Source: Vicugna pacos (taxonomy: Eukaryota > Chordata > Mammalia > Artiodactyla > Camelidae). From it: 64,000 nucleotides of DNA. Within the stretch, counting starts at the first letter, position 1, and each line of letters starts with the position of its first letter. Under the pieces are notes generated by a model that searched no databases, was not told the DNA's origin, and saw only the letters and a program-made list of their open reading frames with translations. Made by a program: the position numbers and the translations under genes. Location: positions 31,916,501 through 31,980,500 of the forward strand of contig NC_132992.1 in assembly GCF_048564905.1 (NCBI RefSeq), in the 5' to 3' direction. Of this stretch, positions 36,081 to 46,973 are shown piece after piece.

Positions 36081-36440
36081 ACAATGCTGAAAAACAAAAT
36101 CACTCAGTAATGACTTGGATTCTTATTACTTCCTCTGTAATCAACCTCAGACCGTTTTTTGACATTCAGTGGATTACGTGAGAATATAAAATGCTATATT
36201 GAAGTGCTTAAGAATCTGATATCTTCTCAGCTACAGAAATATGCTGAGATGCTCTGTTAAAGAACTTCCATGTCATGTAGTGTTCTAAGAACAAAACAGA
36301 CCTGACAAGTTACAACAGTTATTGATCAGGTTGCCGTGTCACCTGAAGACTGACATGTGCCTCATAAATAAAGACAGGGATAAGAACATACTTGTGAGTT
36401 CCAGGAGATAAGGAAACATGCTTCCCATTTCTGTCCTCGT

Positions 36441-36454
36441 CCACCAGGGGGAGC
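36441..36454 (+). promoter_or_regulatory. CTCF-like motif upstream of TRAV9b
   Basis: CCACCAGGGGGAGC lies about 125 bases before the TRAV9b ATG, a better match than in copy a. Confidence 0.55.
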
Positions 36455-36578
36455 AGTTTCCTAATACAAACACACTTCCTGTGTGAAATGCAGGCTTCCC
36501 TTTATCTAAACCTTCACTGTGACTTCAACATTTCTTCAGGGTAGTTGTCAGTCACGTTATTCAGGCGACACTGTAGAG

Positions 36579-37037
36579 ATGAACTCCTCTCCAGTCTTAG
36601 TGACTATGGTACTCTTAATGCTTGGTAAGTAAAATGCCTCTAACAATGTGTATTGTTTCTTCTGCTTCATCAGGAAAAATTTTAACCATAATTTTATCTG
36701 AGAGCTTTATGCCCAAGGGACATGAACTGTTGTATTCTTGCCCAGGACGAACCCGTGGAGACTCAGTGATGCAGACGGAAGGCCCAGTGGCCCTTTCAGA
36801 ATCATCTGCCCTGACTATCAACTGCAATTATTCAGCTGCGGGATACCCCACTCTTTTCTGGTACGTCCAGTACCCCGGAGAAGGTCCACAGCTCCTCCTG
36901 AAAGCCTCAAGGGACAAGGATAAGGTACTCAAGAAAGGTTTTGAAGCCACATACCACAGAGAACAAACTTCCTTCCACTTGGAGAAAGCCTCAGTCCAAG
37001 AGTCAGACTCGGCCGTGTACTACTGTGCTCTGAGTGA
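36579..37037 (+). CDS. TRAV9: T-cell receptor alpha variable segment, TRAV9 copy b
   Basis: The leader exon 36579-36624 encodes MNSSPVLVTMVLLML and ends at donor gtaagt. A 121-base intron precedes V exon 36746-37037. It is a duplicate of TRAV9a. The mature start is GDSVMQTEGPVALSES, with conserved [17 protein letters not shown] and SAVYYCALS. Differences from copy a cluster in CDR1 (SAAGYPT) and late framework 3 (REQTSFHLEK, SVQESDS). The frame is open and splice sites intact. The RSS is unusual: an extra base makes the spacer 24. The neighbouring order TRAV14/DV4 then TRAV9 is the same as human TRAV14/DV4 then TRAV9-2. It is probably functional, perhaps less efficiently rearranged. Confidence 0.93.
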
Positions 37038-37077
37038 CACAGTGACAGGAGCTGGGAGGGGGAGCTGAGCACAAACT
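37038..37077 (+). other. V RSS of TRAV9b with a 24-base spacer
   Basis: Heptamer CACAGTG (37038-37044). Nonamer GCACAAACT at 37069-37077 is identical to copy a. The spacer between them is 24 bases, against 23 in copy a, from one added base in its G-rich middle. Confidence 0.9.
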
Positions 37078-37079
37078 CT

Positions 37080-37790
37080 GAGCAGCAGCCAGGCTGGGTG
37101 CTGAGTGTCTCTGACTGTTTGATCGTCTCTGGTTCCAGCACAGTCTGTGGTGGTTTGTCCCTCTGTCTCCAGGTGACACAAAGATCACACCAATGGCTAA
37201 AGCATAAGAAGAGGAAGTAACCTCTCCATTACCCAACTTGTCATAAGTGAAATTGGATACTAGATGACACCAGTGGTTCTTCATCCACGACCAAAGTAGT
37301 TTCAAGTGAAAGCCACATAAACATGAAGTGGTCCCTTGCTCACCCTTGCAGTCGAAGTCCAGCCCGTCTCCAGGTTGTTCCGGGCCACCCTGGTGGTACT
37401 GCTGTGTCTTATTATACTTCTGTAGAGCCAAAGTGTGCCAGAGGCGGTGGCATCTGTGTCATGTAATGGGAGGAGAAGTGAGAGGAGAGCTACAGCCTTC
37501 AAAAACCGTGGTCCCTAATAGAGAAAGAAGGGACGAGAAGAAAGGAGAAGGAAAAGAACTTCACAGTAACTGAGCTATAAAAGGAGAGGAAAGGGACATT
37601 TATCTTGGTTTATTACCTAGGAAATCAGAAGCTAGGCCCAGAATAAAATTGAAAAAGGTGCTTTGAGGGCATTCAGGGAGTGGAGGTTGAAAATAGGACA
37701 GAAATATATAAGCAGCAGGCTCCTCTACCAGTGTCTGTAGGACAAGCGATGATCACTTCTTGACTCCACCCAGCATTAGTCACTGATGAA
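37080..37790 (+). repeat. 3' flank of the TRAV9 duplication unit, copy b
   Basis: Matches the flank of copy a (16070-17050), for example tgtggtggtttgtccctctg at 37146. The match fades before 37790. Confidence 0.75.
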
Positions 37791-37799
37791 CTGAGCAAC

Positions 37800-38445
37800 T
37801 GCACAAATAAAGTAAGAAAGCCAAAATAACTAAAAATTAAAAATATAATAATTAGCTATTCACTTCAGGGAAATAAATAACATTCTAGAAAGTAGCATAC
37901 TCATAGTAGTCTATATAATTCAACCAAATTTTCTTCTAGATAAGTTTTACCACCAATAGCGGTGATTAATCAGAGCATCTATTTTCCCAAACCTTGTGTA
38001 TTACTAAGGTTTTGGACTTTTGCTTATCAGCAAGGCTTTTAAAATTATTAATAATTTAAAAATTTATGAATGAGATGGAGCTTCATTTCATTAAAAAGTT
38101 ATTTTTGTATAAGTTGTTCATTCATATATCTGCCCATTTCCTACTGTGTTAGTCATTTAAATATAAATTTTTAAAAAACATCCTCTGTTAAGAAAGTTGT
38201 CATAAGGCTGTCATATATGTGTCTTTTTAAAAAATTTAATATTCTGTTTTTGACTTTGTTTATGGCCTTGTTTGTTTGCTATGTAGAATTTTAAAAATAG
38301 CATGTAGTAAATTTATGAAAATTTTCTTTTATGGATTCTGAGTTATATTTCATGCTTAAAAATCCATAGCACTCTAAAATAAAATTTTACCTCATTTTCT
38401 TTAGTTTCTCTCAGGCTAATTTTGCCTTTAAATCTTTACTCTAAA

Positions 38446-38482
<37 letters not shown>

Positions 38483-39110
38483 ATGAAGCAAGACTGAGGT
38501 TTAAGGCTTTCTATTTTCCTTAATTTTTGTTTGTTGTTTTGTTTATTTTCAGGCAGCTACCTGGACTCAACATTTTGAAAGACTCCTTTTTCTTCATTGA
38601 TTTTAAATGTTATGTTTGTCTTTTTTCTAGCTTTTTCATAGTTTCTTATTAAGATTTCCAACCTAGGCACTCTTTTTTTCATTCAAAATTTATACTTCAA
38701 TATTCATAGCACTTTATGCCAGTAGCTTCCTGGATATGTAAAGAGCATATATCCTATCAGCCCCAACGTCGTGCTAGAAATAAATACAGAGAAAATGATG
38801 TGGATGGAAGAGAAGCCACTGGAGAAGGAGGGAGAGAGAAATCTGCCCCTTCGCTTCACAAGATGTGTAGTGAGGCGTCACCTCGGACAATGGAAAGTAT
38901 CCACCAGTGTTCCCAGCTCTGTCAGTTGGTTTGGATTGAGAGGACCCCAACAAAACAGCTGACAGCATGCTCACAGTTGGTCCACACAAGGATGGGAGGC
39001 AGACAAGCAACTCTGGGGAGCAAGGACAATTTTATATCATCTCTGCTCTTCTTGAAGAGGAAGATTTCAATAGTCAAGACATGGGTTTAGCATCCGGAAG
39101 AGTCCCATCT
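37800..39110. other. AT-rich DNA with a TG microsatellite, no gene
   Basis: T-rich sequence with a (TG)n run at 38449-38480. Nothing coding is recognised. A 124-codon frame at 38716-39090 has no family signature. Confidence 0.5.
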
Positions 39111-39114
39111 ACTT

Positions 39115-39830
39115 GATTTTTTTGTTTGTTTTCATATTCTTTTTCACTAAAGGTTATTTCAAGATATTGAATATAGTTTCCTGCACTTTACAAGGGAAAT
39201 CTGCTTTTTAAATCTAGCTTTATATATAGTGGTTAACATTTGCATATCTCAAAGTCTGAAATTCATCCCTTCCCATAAGATTGTTTACACTGTCTGTGAG
39301 TCCTTCTGTTTTGTAGATGAGTTCTTTAGTGTCCTCTTTTTCCTTTCTTTCTTTTTTTTTTCCTTTTTTTTTTTTAGATTCCACATATGAGTGATATCAC
39401 ATGGTATTTTTCTTTCTCTTTCTGGCTTACTTCACTTAGAATGACATCCTCCAGGTCCATCCATGTTGCTGCAAATGGTGTTATTTTATTCTTTTTTATG
39501 GCTGAGAAGTATTCCATTGTATAAATATACCACTACTTCTTTATCCAGTCATCTGTTGACGGACATTTAAGTTGTTTCCATGTCTTGGCTATTGTACATG
39601 GTGCTACTATGAATTGGGGTGTGTGTATCTTTTTGAAATAGGGTTTCCTCTGGATATATGCCCAGGAGTGGGTTTGTTGGATCATATGGTAAGTCTATTT
39701 TTAGTGTTTTGAGGAACCTCCATAGTGTTTTGCATAATGGCTGCACAAAACTACGTTCCCATGAACAGTGTAGGAGGGTTCCCTTTTCTGCACAACCTCT
39801 GCAGCATTACAATGTCCACAAACCATCTAC
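39115..39830 (-). repeat. L1 3' fragment, antisense, relatively young-looking
   Basis: Antisense counterpart of the 3' part of the L1 at 11041-13556: 'ccacatatgagtgatatcac' (39382), 'ggctgagaagtattccattg' (39500), and the 'tggatatatgcccaggagtg' segment (39652). Confidence 0.88.
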
Positions 39831-39990
39831 TTGAAATGTGCTGCTGCCTCAGTGTTTTGGATCCTGTCATTGCTTTGGAGGAAATTTTTGAATTTTTTTC
39901 TGTTACCACAAAGCTTTGGATGACTTTTGTAAAAATCCATGGTAGTAACTATCATTGCTACTCTTTTTTAAAACATTCTTTTCTCTTTTT

Positions 39991-40101
39991 TGAGGGGGAG
40001 GTAATTAGGTGTATTTATTTATTCTTAATGGAGGTACCAGGGATTGAACCCAGGACCTCATGCATCTAAGAACACACTCGACCACTGAGCTATGCCCTCC
40101 C
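39991..40101 (-). repeat. tRNA-derived SINE of camelid, antisense
   Basis: Reverse-complement of the unit at 31494-31620: gggggaggtaattaggt tail (39995), then gggattgaacccaggacctc (B-box complement) and the A-box complement ending ccctcc at 40101. Confidence 0.88.
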
Positions 40102-40509
40102 TTGTCATCGCTACTTTTGAGAGTGCTGTTGACACTGATTATATTTCACCATGCCCCCGATTTTAGCAGAATGGGTATGGACAGCTCTGTTCTCTAAGAT
40201 TCTCTCTTTCTCCCTCTTTCTGTCCCACTGCCTCTCCCTCTCTCCTCTCCTTTTCTCTCAACTCTTTCTTTCTTGAGTTTGCTGGACTGATACTGTTTCC
40301 ATCCGTTTCTGAAGTCAGAGTCTCTGAGGGATCAACTATTTCTTTGTGCCATTAACACTTATAAATTATTTTACTGTGAAATATAGCAAATGTTCACAAA
40401 ACTATGGAAAATCTACTAACACTCAATTTATATTTTTTTGGTACATAAAAATTTGAAACTGTTTTTTTACATATGAAATTTGTTAATGAATTTTTTAAAA
40501 TGCTGTGTA

Positions 40510-40554
40510 TTAGTCAGGGTTCTCCAGAGAAACAGAAACAATTGCCTCAATAGG

Positions 40555-40586
<32 letters not shown>

Positions 40587-40990
40587 TGGATGGGCGAGGG
40601 GTTGGTGTAAAGACAGAGACAGAGAGACAGAGATTTTAGGAATTGGCTCATGTGATCGTGGGGACTGGCAAGTCCAAATTCTGCAGAGCAGGCAGGCAGG
40701 CTGGAAACTCAGAGTCGAGCTCATCTTGTAGTTCACGTCCAAAGGCAGTCTGGAGGTAAAATACCTTCTATCTCCAGGACCTTAATAGTTTTCTCTTAAG
40801 AGAAATCTTCACCTGACTGGATGGAGCCCACTCACATTATGGAGAGCAATCCGCTTTACTCAAAGCCTACTGATTTAAATGTTAATATCATCTGAAAAAT
40901 ACCTCATAGTGCCTTCTAAACTGGTATTTGGCCAGATACGTGGGTATCAAGCTTAGAAAAGTGGAAACATAAAGTTAACCGTCACACCTT
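40510..40990 (+). repeat. Mammalian interspersed repeat, family unresolved, with (TG)n
   Basis: Begins with the common mammalian repeat head gtcagggttctccagagaaa (40513), interrupted by a TG microsatellite at 40555-40583. It continues through 'ggaattggctcatgtgatcg' and ends near 'gttaaccgtcacacc'. I recognise it as a dispersed repeat but cannot name the family safely. Confidence 0.65.
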
Positions 40991-41039
40991 TATCTTCATC
41001 TTTTGTTATTCTGAAAGCCTAGTTTGTTTTTGTGGGTTT

Positions 41040-41760
41040 ACTATACCAGCATTTCTTGCTGTTTGTATGATTTATTTTTTTCCATTTTTTTGCTTATGAT
41101 CATATGATTTTTATCCTTCATTTTATTAATGTAGTGTCGCATACATTTATTGACTTGTGTATTTTGAACCATCCTTGCCTCCCAGGGATAAATCCTGCTT
41201 GAGCATGGTGTATGATCCCTTTAATATGCTTTGGAATTCAGTTTGAACATTATTTTGTTAACGATTTTTGCATTTATATTCTCCAGAGTTGTTGTTCTGT
41301 GATTTTCTTTTCTTGTGGTGTCTTTGTTTGGTTTTGGTATCAGGATAATGCTGGTCTCTTAAAATGAATTTGGAGGTGTTCCCTCCTCTTCAATTTTAAG
41401 GAAGAGTTAAAAAAATTGGTGTTTATTCGTCTTTACATATTCAGTGGAATTCATCAATGAAGCCATCTGGTCTTGGGTTCTTCTTTTCTGGAGGTTCCTG
41501 ATTACTGAACCACTCTCCATATTTGTTATTAATCTGTTTAAATGATTGATTTCTTCCTGATTCAACTTTGGTAGATTGCATGTTTCTAGGAATGTGTATA
41601 TTTCTTCCAGGATATCCAATTTGTTGGCATATAATTGTTCATAGTTGTCTCTTACGACGTTATGAAGTCCCATAAGTCTTTTAGGTTTTATTAACTCTTT
41701 TTTGTTACTTTTTCTTTTATTCCTCAGCCTGCTGACTTTTCTTGAAATTTACTTACTCTT
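41040..41760 (-). repeat. L1 ORF2 reverse-transcriptase region, antisense
   Basis: Antisense frame 41407-41673 contains the L1-type residues YEQLYANKLDILEEI and NLPKLNQEEINHLNR. Neighbouring sequence (ggtatcaggataatgctggt, 41336) is antisense L1 ORF2. A remnant, not functional. Confidence 0.85.
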
Positions 41761-42179
41761 TCTTCTGCTTGATCAAGTCTCATTTTAATCCCTCTGAGGA
41801 AATTTTCAGTTCAGCAGTGTGATCTTCAGCTTCAGTATTTCTGTCTGGTTCCTTTCTATGCTTCTATGTCTTTGCTGAGCTCGCTTTTTTCATGTATTGT
41901 CTTGTTCACGATTTTGTTTAGTTGTCTGTGTTCTTCTGTAACTCACTGAGCTTCTTTAACATGATTATTTTGAATTCTTTATAAGGTTATTCACAGATTT
42001 CCATTTCTTTCAATTGGTTGCTGGAGACTCATGTCTTTGATTGTATCCTGTTCTCTTGATTCTTTTTGCATTTGTAGATTTGCTTTACTGTCTGAGCATT
42101 TGAAGAAGCCGTTACCTTTTCAAGTATTAATGGTCTGGTTTTTGTAGAAGAGATCTTTATCGGTCAGTAGGGCTAAATA

Positions 42180-42900
42180 TGAGGCAACATAGAGGCCAGT
42201 CCCTCTGGGAGTGCTCTGTAAGGCTGGACAAAGACCCTTTTGTTTCCTGCCCTTTCTTTTGGAGGAAACACCTCAGTCCTGTGCTCTTCCCCATCTTGCA
42301 GAGCTTTCCCCCATCTCCCAGGGACAAAGCGCTGCCAATCAGTCAGTGCTAAGTATGAAGGGAGGTAGAAACTGGCTCCATGGAAGGTGCTTTGGATTAT
42401 TGGGTATAAGGCCCCCTTCACTTCATTCCTTTCCTTATGGAGGTAAAGATCAGTTTAATATCTATTCTCAGTTTTGCACGGCAGTGCTACTTGTAGAATG
42501 CCCTCCCTTCCTTTGTTCCTTACTGTCCCAAGGGACCAGGCTCTGCTGCTTATTCAGCACTGAGTGCAGGGAGATAGAAAGCAGCTCTACAGAGGGCACT
42601 ATGAGGGGCTGGGAACAAGGCCAGCTCCTTGCCCTGCTCTGCATTTGCTTTCTTCTCTCCTTATGAAGGAAAACCTCAGTTCTGCTCTTCCAAGACCACA
42701 CAGCTGCCTTGGCTGTAAAGGGCATGTCCTCCGTTTCCTTTTGTTTCTTCCTGCCCGGAGGGTGGCTCTCTGTCTGTCATCCAGCCCTCAGTATGAGGTA
42801 AGATGGAAAACCGCCGCCCAGAGGCTGCCCTGAGAGGATGGGCGGGGGGGACATGCTCACGCCCCAGTCTCACTCCCCTCCCCCTGGGGGAAACCATGGG
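42180..42900. repeat. Diverged tandem array next to antisense L1, probably an L1 5' UTR
   Basis: At least three related units of roughly 230 bases share phrases such as 'aaacacctcagtcctgtgct' (42266) / 'aaacctcagttctgctcttc' (42670), and 'tatgaagggaggtagaaact' (42354) / 'gagtgcagggagatagaaag' (42562) / 'gtatgaggtaagatggaaaa' (42791). The position beyond antisense L1 ORF2 suggests the monomeric 5' UTR of an older L1. Open frames in it are incidental. Confidence 0.6.
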
Positions 42901-43384
42901 CACAGGCTACCTTCTTGGCACTGAGCTGACCTGATTTGGCCAAAGGACAGGTGTGAGTGCAGTGAAGTTGCCCTTCTTCCCTGCATGCACGTGACTGCTC
43001 GCAGTGTGTGCTTCCTACAGTGCGTTTACTTTCCGCTGGATTCCAAACTTGTCTTCAGGGTATTTTGGTGCTCATATCATTGTTAGAGCAGCATCTGTGT
43101 AGCAAAGCGAGCTGGGCTTCCTACCCTGCCTTCTTGCTCATGGTTTGCACCATGTCTTTTAAGTCTTTAAAAAATTGTCAGGTAAGTGTTGCTATATATG
43201 TTTTCAGCTGAGAGAGCTCCTATCCAACAAAGGCAGATTTCAGCCTGAGGTCTTTGTACACGTTTATCCGCTAAACCGCAGTGCTTACGGAGACATACGG
43301 GGCTTCTATTCTGAACCACAGTACGATAGTGAGGAGGAAACCTAGCAAGAAGTCTCATCAGTTTTAAGCAACTGTAAGCTCTGA

Positions 43385-43398
43385 CCGCAAGGTGGCAG
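43385..43398 (+). promoter_or_regulatory. CTCF-like motif upstream of TRAV10
   Basis: CCGCAAGGTGGCAG, two mismatches from the core, about 190 bases before the TRAV10 ATG. Confidence 0.5.
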
Positions 43399-43583
43399 TG
43401 TTGGCCTTGGCTCTGCCTAGAGACAGGATTGCGCAGGAGTAGCAAGACCTGGCCGTTGACTGACTAGGTATGCGGTCTCTGACTGGCTGAGCGTACACCC
43501 CGAGAGTACCTTTGTGGATGTAAAAAAATAAAAGATGTTGAACAGACAAGTCAGTTTAGGGGACAGCCCTGAGCCGAAGAAGG

Positions 43584-44142
43584 ATGGCGAAGCATCTGAG
43601 GACCTCCCCGGTGGCTTTGTGGCTTTATTTTCATAGTAAGTTTGTGAAGAGGATTAGCCAGGTGGACACAGGAAGCCCAGGGAACATTTTCTTAGACACA
43701 TCGCACTGGGGTAGGAGGAGGGAAGAATTTGGGGCCATTTTACGATTCTCTTGGGATTCACTGTGGCAAGGAGGAAGGGATGCAAAGCAGAAGGCGTTAA
43801 GAGTGGGCGATCGCTCTCTCATACCTCATTTTGCTTTTTGATCAGGGGTGAGCGGCCACAACCAAGTGGAACAGAGTACTCCATCTCTGACTGTCCTGGA
43901 GGAAGAGAACTGCACATTTCAGTGCAATTATACAGTGAGTCCCTTTAACAACTTAAGGCGGTACAAACAGGACACAGAGAGAGCTCTTGTTTCCCTGATA
44001 ATCATGACTTTCAGTGACAGTGACAGGAAGAAGTCGAATGGAAGGTACACAGCGACTCTGAATCCAACTGCCAAGTACAGCTCCCTGCACGTCACAGCTG
44101 CCCAGCTCAGCGAGCCAGCTGTCTGCGTCTGCGTGGTGGGCG
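43584..44142 (+). pseudogene. TRAV10: TRAV10 V segment, open frame but probably non-functional
   Basis: The leader exon 43584-43635 encodes MAKHLRTSPVALWLYFH and ends at donor gtaagt. A 210-base intron precedes V exon 43846 to about 44142. The protein GHNQVEQSTPSLTVLEEENC and motif QCNYTVSPFNNLR match remembered human TRAV10. The frame is open and the cysteines remain (TFQCNYTV; VCVCVVG). However, the invariant core tryptophan is arginine: LRRYKQDT where TRAV10 has LRWYKQDT. The usual SDSASYIC is SEPAVCVC, adding an extra cysteine two residues before the conserved one. The heptamer is also damaged (next entry). I infer loss of function; a sequencing error could explain one change but not all. 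Confidence 0.85.
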
Positions 44143-44181
44143 CAGCGTGCTCCGCGGGCACTGGCAGCCAGTACCCAAACC
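44143..44181 (+). other. Degenerate V RSS of TRAV10
   Basis: With a 23-base spacer before nonamer ACCCAAACC (44173-44181), the heptamer would be CAGCGTG (44143-44149). The alternative CGCAGCG (44141) gives a 25-base spacer. Neither keeps the essential CAC. Confidence 0.8.
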
Positions 44182-44199
44182 TGCGCCTGCAGGATGTCG

Positions 44200-46170
44200 A
44201 GGAGGCCCCGGAGGTGAAGCAGGAGCAGTTTTTGAATGTTGTCTGTGATTCGCAAGTGAGCTACTACTTCTCTCTCAGACATGATTGAGTTTGATATTGA
44301 GCCTAGATGTCTATTAGCATGGAGGGTCCTCACTCAGCACAGAAAGTTAACTGCTACACCCGGCTGTTCCCAAGGGTAAAGCCATCATGTTGCTACTTGC
44401 CACTGAAGTAGATGATAATTTTTGTTGAAAGGGAGAGATCAGGTCTGTGTGGGGTCCAGCAACCAGTAGAATGACTAAGCGGACAAGCAAAATGTTGATG
44501 AGGCTGATGACAGTATTTGATAAGATTCCTTCCTCTAGATAGCTCTTTAGTCCTCATTTAATGGCTATTCAAGTTCTCAGAGAATGTTCTGTGGGGAGAG
44601 TTCTGCTTTATCAATATATCCACGTTCCACATTAAGGCAGCGTTCAGATGCTGCACCAACTTTTTATATTGCTTTCCACAACTGCTCCTTTGGAGCACAT
44701 CACTGCTCAGACTGTAATGCCAGCATGATGGTGGCAGGCACAGTCACTCCGAGGCAGCTGGACTGCTGTCCCAGTTTCTTCAAATATTAGTATTCCAGGA
44801 AAGAAGCTTCAGGGACAGACTGCCTACTTGCTGTGTATAGTCCTAGGTTACACAAATCAGTGTGATGCTCCCTTTTGGAACAATGAGAGAAATTTAAATA
44901 TGGTTTGAGAATTAGGTGAGATAAATATTTATCTGAAAGGCATCTATCAATTGAGAAAAACAGGAAGGATATATACTAAGGAATTAAAAATGTTCAGGTC
45001 CAGGTGGCAGAAATGTGGGTTTTTTTGTTCCTTTCCTTGTCTCTATTTCTAATTCTGTATAGTTTGCAGTCTCTGCTTATAAAGTCAAAACAAAGATTAC
45101 TTAAAAAGCAAACCTTGGGGACTTCTGGTTTCTCACTCTGCATGTCAGCAACTTTGAAACCACCACCTGTCTTAGCAACAAGCAAAAAGCAGGGCAGATT
45201 GAAAAATCAACAACTCTCCTTGGATCCGGAGAGGGGAGGGCAAAGGACAAACTGCTGCCCCTACGACTGGAGAGACAGATAGCGAGCCCAGAGGGCGGCA
45301 GCTCATCAGAGCAGAGACTCAGAGCAGGAGACGCAGCAGGAGCCGGTGCTGGAGCAGCACCACCCGGATGGTACTGGTGAGTCGCTGGGGGCTCAGTGTG
45401 GACAAGCCTGAGAGTGAAAAGCAGCCACAGAGGGAGACACAGCGCTATGAGCTTGACCCCCAGGAGTCCAAACAGGTGTCCACAGTAAGTATTAGGGAAA
45501 AACCCCTAAAGCTTCTGGACGATGGAGGAGGGGAAGCTATACTGAAACGCACCAGAACACAGTCCTTAACGCGGCCTCCCCCAGGAAGGACGCTAGGGAA
45601 CCACAACCCAGCCTGCTGGGGTTCTCACTGTAGCCTAAGTGACCCCAGGGAAGCAAAACACCCAACTCCGGCCACTTCTAGCCCTCCTGTCCCTCCCATG
45701 GGGAGAGGAAAAAGGCAGATAAATACTTGGGAGGTTCTCAGTCCAGAGGCAGAGGCTCAGCGAAAGGCTGAGACCTGATCTCAGGACCCTGGAGCACTTG
45801 CCGCCCCCGCACCTCACCTCCGCCTTACTAAAGGCTTCCTCCAGCAGTTCCTTCCCCTCAGCACATCGTGCCTGGCCGTCAGAAAAGAATCGCAAGGCAC
45901 CAAAAGGCAAAAAACCAAAACCTTAAGAGCTTCATCCAGACCTCTACTAAGTTTTCAGTGTGGGAACTTGGTCGTTAGATATAACCGCTTTTGCTCAGAC
46001 AAGCATTGACGTTTGATGTAAAACATATGCACACACACATCACCCTCTCCCCACACACATTGACTTGGACAAGGTGCTTCTCAAATTTTCAATTTAACTG
46101 AAGTGGCAGATTTTTACTTTCATCAGCTCACATAAGGCTCTATCTTTGAATATTTCTTTAATCACTCTCT
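44200..46170. other. Intergenic, with a GC-rich unit at about 45200-45900
   Basis: The GC-rich stretch has a 136-codon frame (45368-45778) rich in K, Q, E and P with no recognised domain, and gcagcagcag-like composition. It could be the 5' part of a LINE or another old element. I cannot assign it. No V segment is visible. Confidence 0.4.
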
Positions 46171-46175
46171 TGAGT

Positions 46176-46189
46176 CCACAATATGGCAG
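46176..46189 (+). promoter_or_regulatory. CTCF-like motif upstream of TRAV12
   Basis: CCACAATATGGCAG, an imperfect match, about 255 bases before the TRAV12 ATG. Confidence 0.4.
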
Positions 46190-46204
46190 TGTCTTCTCAG
46201 GGAC

Positions 46205-46207
<3 letters not shown>

Positions 46208-46278
<71 letters not shown>

Positions 46279-46281
46279 CTA
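46208..46281 (+). repeat. (TG)n(AG)n microsatellite
   Basis: A long TG run with one TTTG interruption, then an AG run, between the CTCF-like motif and the TRAV12 leader. Confidence 0.97.
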
Positions 46282-46443
46282 GAGAGGAGAGGAGGGGCTT
46301 GGTGGTGTAGCAGGATGGATGTTCCCATTGGTAGAACAGATGCTTTTTATGATTTCTAAAGCAGAGGAATTAGAAATGTCTGAGTTGGACTCATTTTTTT
46401 AAGAGTCTAAAATTTGAATCCTCGGTGAATAGAAGAGGAGAGA

Positions 46444-46973
46444 ATGCTGAAATCCTCAAGAGGTTTCTAGTGACCCTGTGGCTTCAGCTGACCTGTGAGT
46501 CTGGGGCGTTTCTACGGGAACATAAAGCTTGGTGTTTGCAGTCATGAGCTTTTCTAGGCCCGTGGATAGAAACATGAGTGTTTTTTCCCTTAAGTAAGGG
46601 AGGATAGAGGTGGGAGTCCTGTGGAAAGATAACTTAGAGTCTGGAGATTAAATATCTTCTCTGACTGGCCATTCGCTGTCTCTCTGCACAGGGATGAGGA
46701 GCCAACAGAAGGGAGCAGCGCAGAGCCTGAATGTTCCAGAGGGAGCCACCGCCTCTCTCACCTGCTCTTACAGTGTCAGTGATTTTCAGTACTTCATGTG
46801 GTACAGACAGTATTCGGGGAGAGGCCCTGAGTGGTTGATGACCTTTTACTCCAATAATGAGACAAAAGAAGGAAGATTTACAGCGCAGGTCAATAAAACC
46901 AGCCACTATGTCTCCCTGCTCATCAGAGACTCTCAGCCCAGCGACTCAGCCGCCTACCTCTGTGCAGAGAGCG
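46444..46973 (+). pseudogene. TRAV12: TRAV12 V segment with frameshifted leader
   Basis: The V exon 46692-46973 is open, and motifs [36 protein letters not shown] and [14 protein letters not shown] match remembered human TRAV12. First cysteine is in LTCSYSVSD, tryptophan in MWYRQ, and second cysteine in YLCAE. The N-terminus is three residues shorter than human TRAV12-2 ([14 protein letters not shown]). The leader exon 46444-46494 starts ATGCTGAAATCC and ends at donor gtgagt, but is 51 bases where the usual phase needs 52. Read from the ATG it meets TAG after eight codons. The downstream leader part (LVTLWLQLT) is in a different frame, and no ATG in that frame is found nearby. Compared with remembered human TRAV12 leaders it lacks one base. 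It recombines in principle but should give no protein unless the base is a sequencing error. Confidence 0.88.

Noticed and set aside
38716-39090. 124-codon frame near 38.7 kb
   Set aside because: No recognised domain, no splice-site or RSS context, and two overlapping frames on other strands or phases.
42173-42903. Several 75-151 codon frames on both strands
   Set aside because: They lie in a diverged tandem array next to antisense L1, with mutually overlapping frames. Probably L1 5' UTR.
46208-46281. Short regular repeats as a possible CRISPR array
   Set aside because: It is a simple TG/AG microsatellite in mammalian DNA with no spacers.
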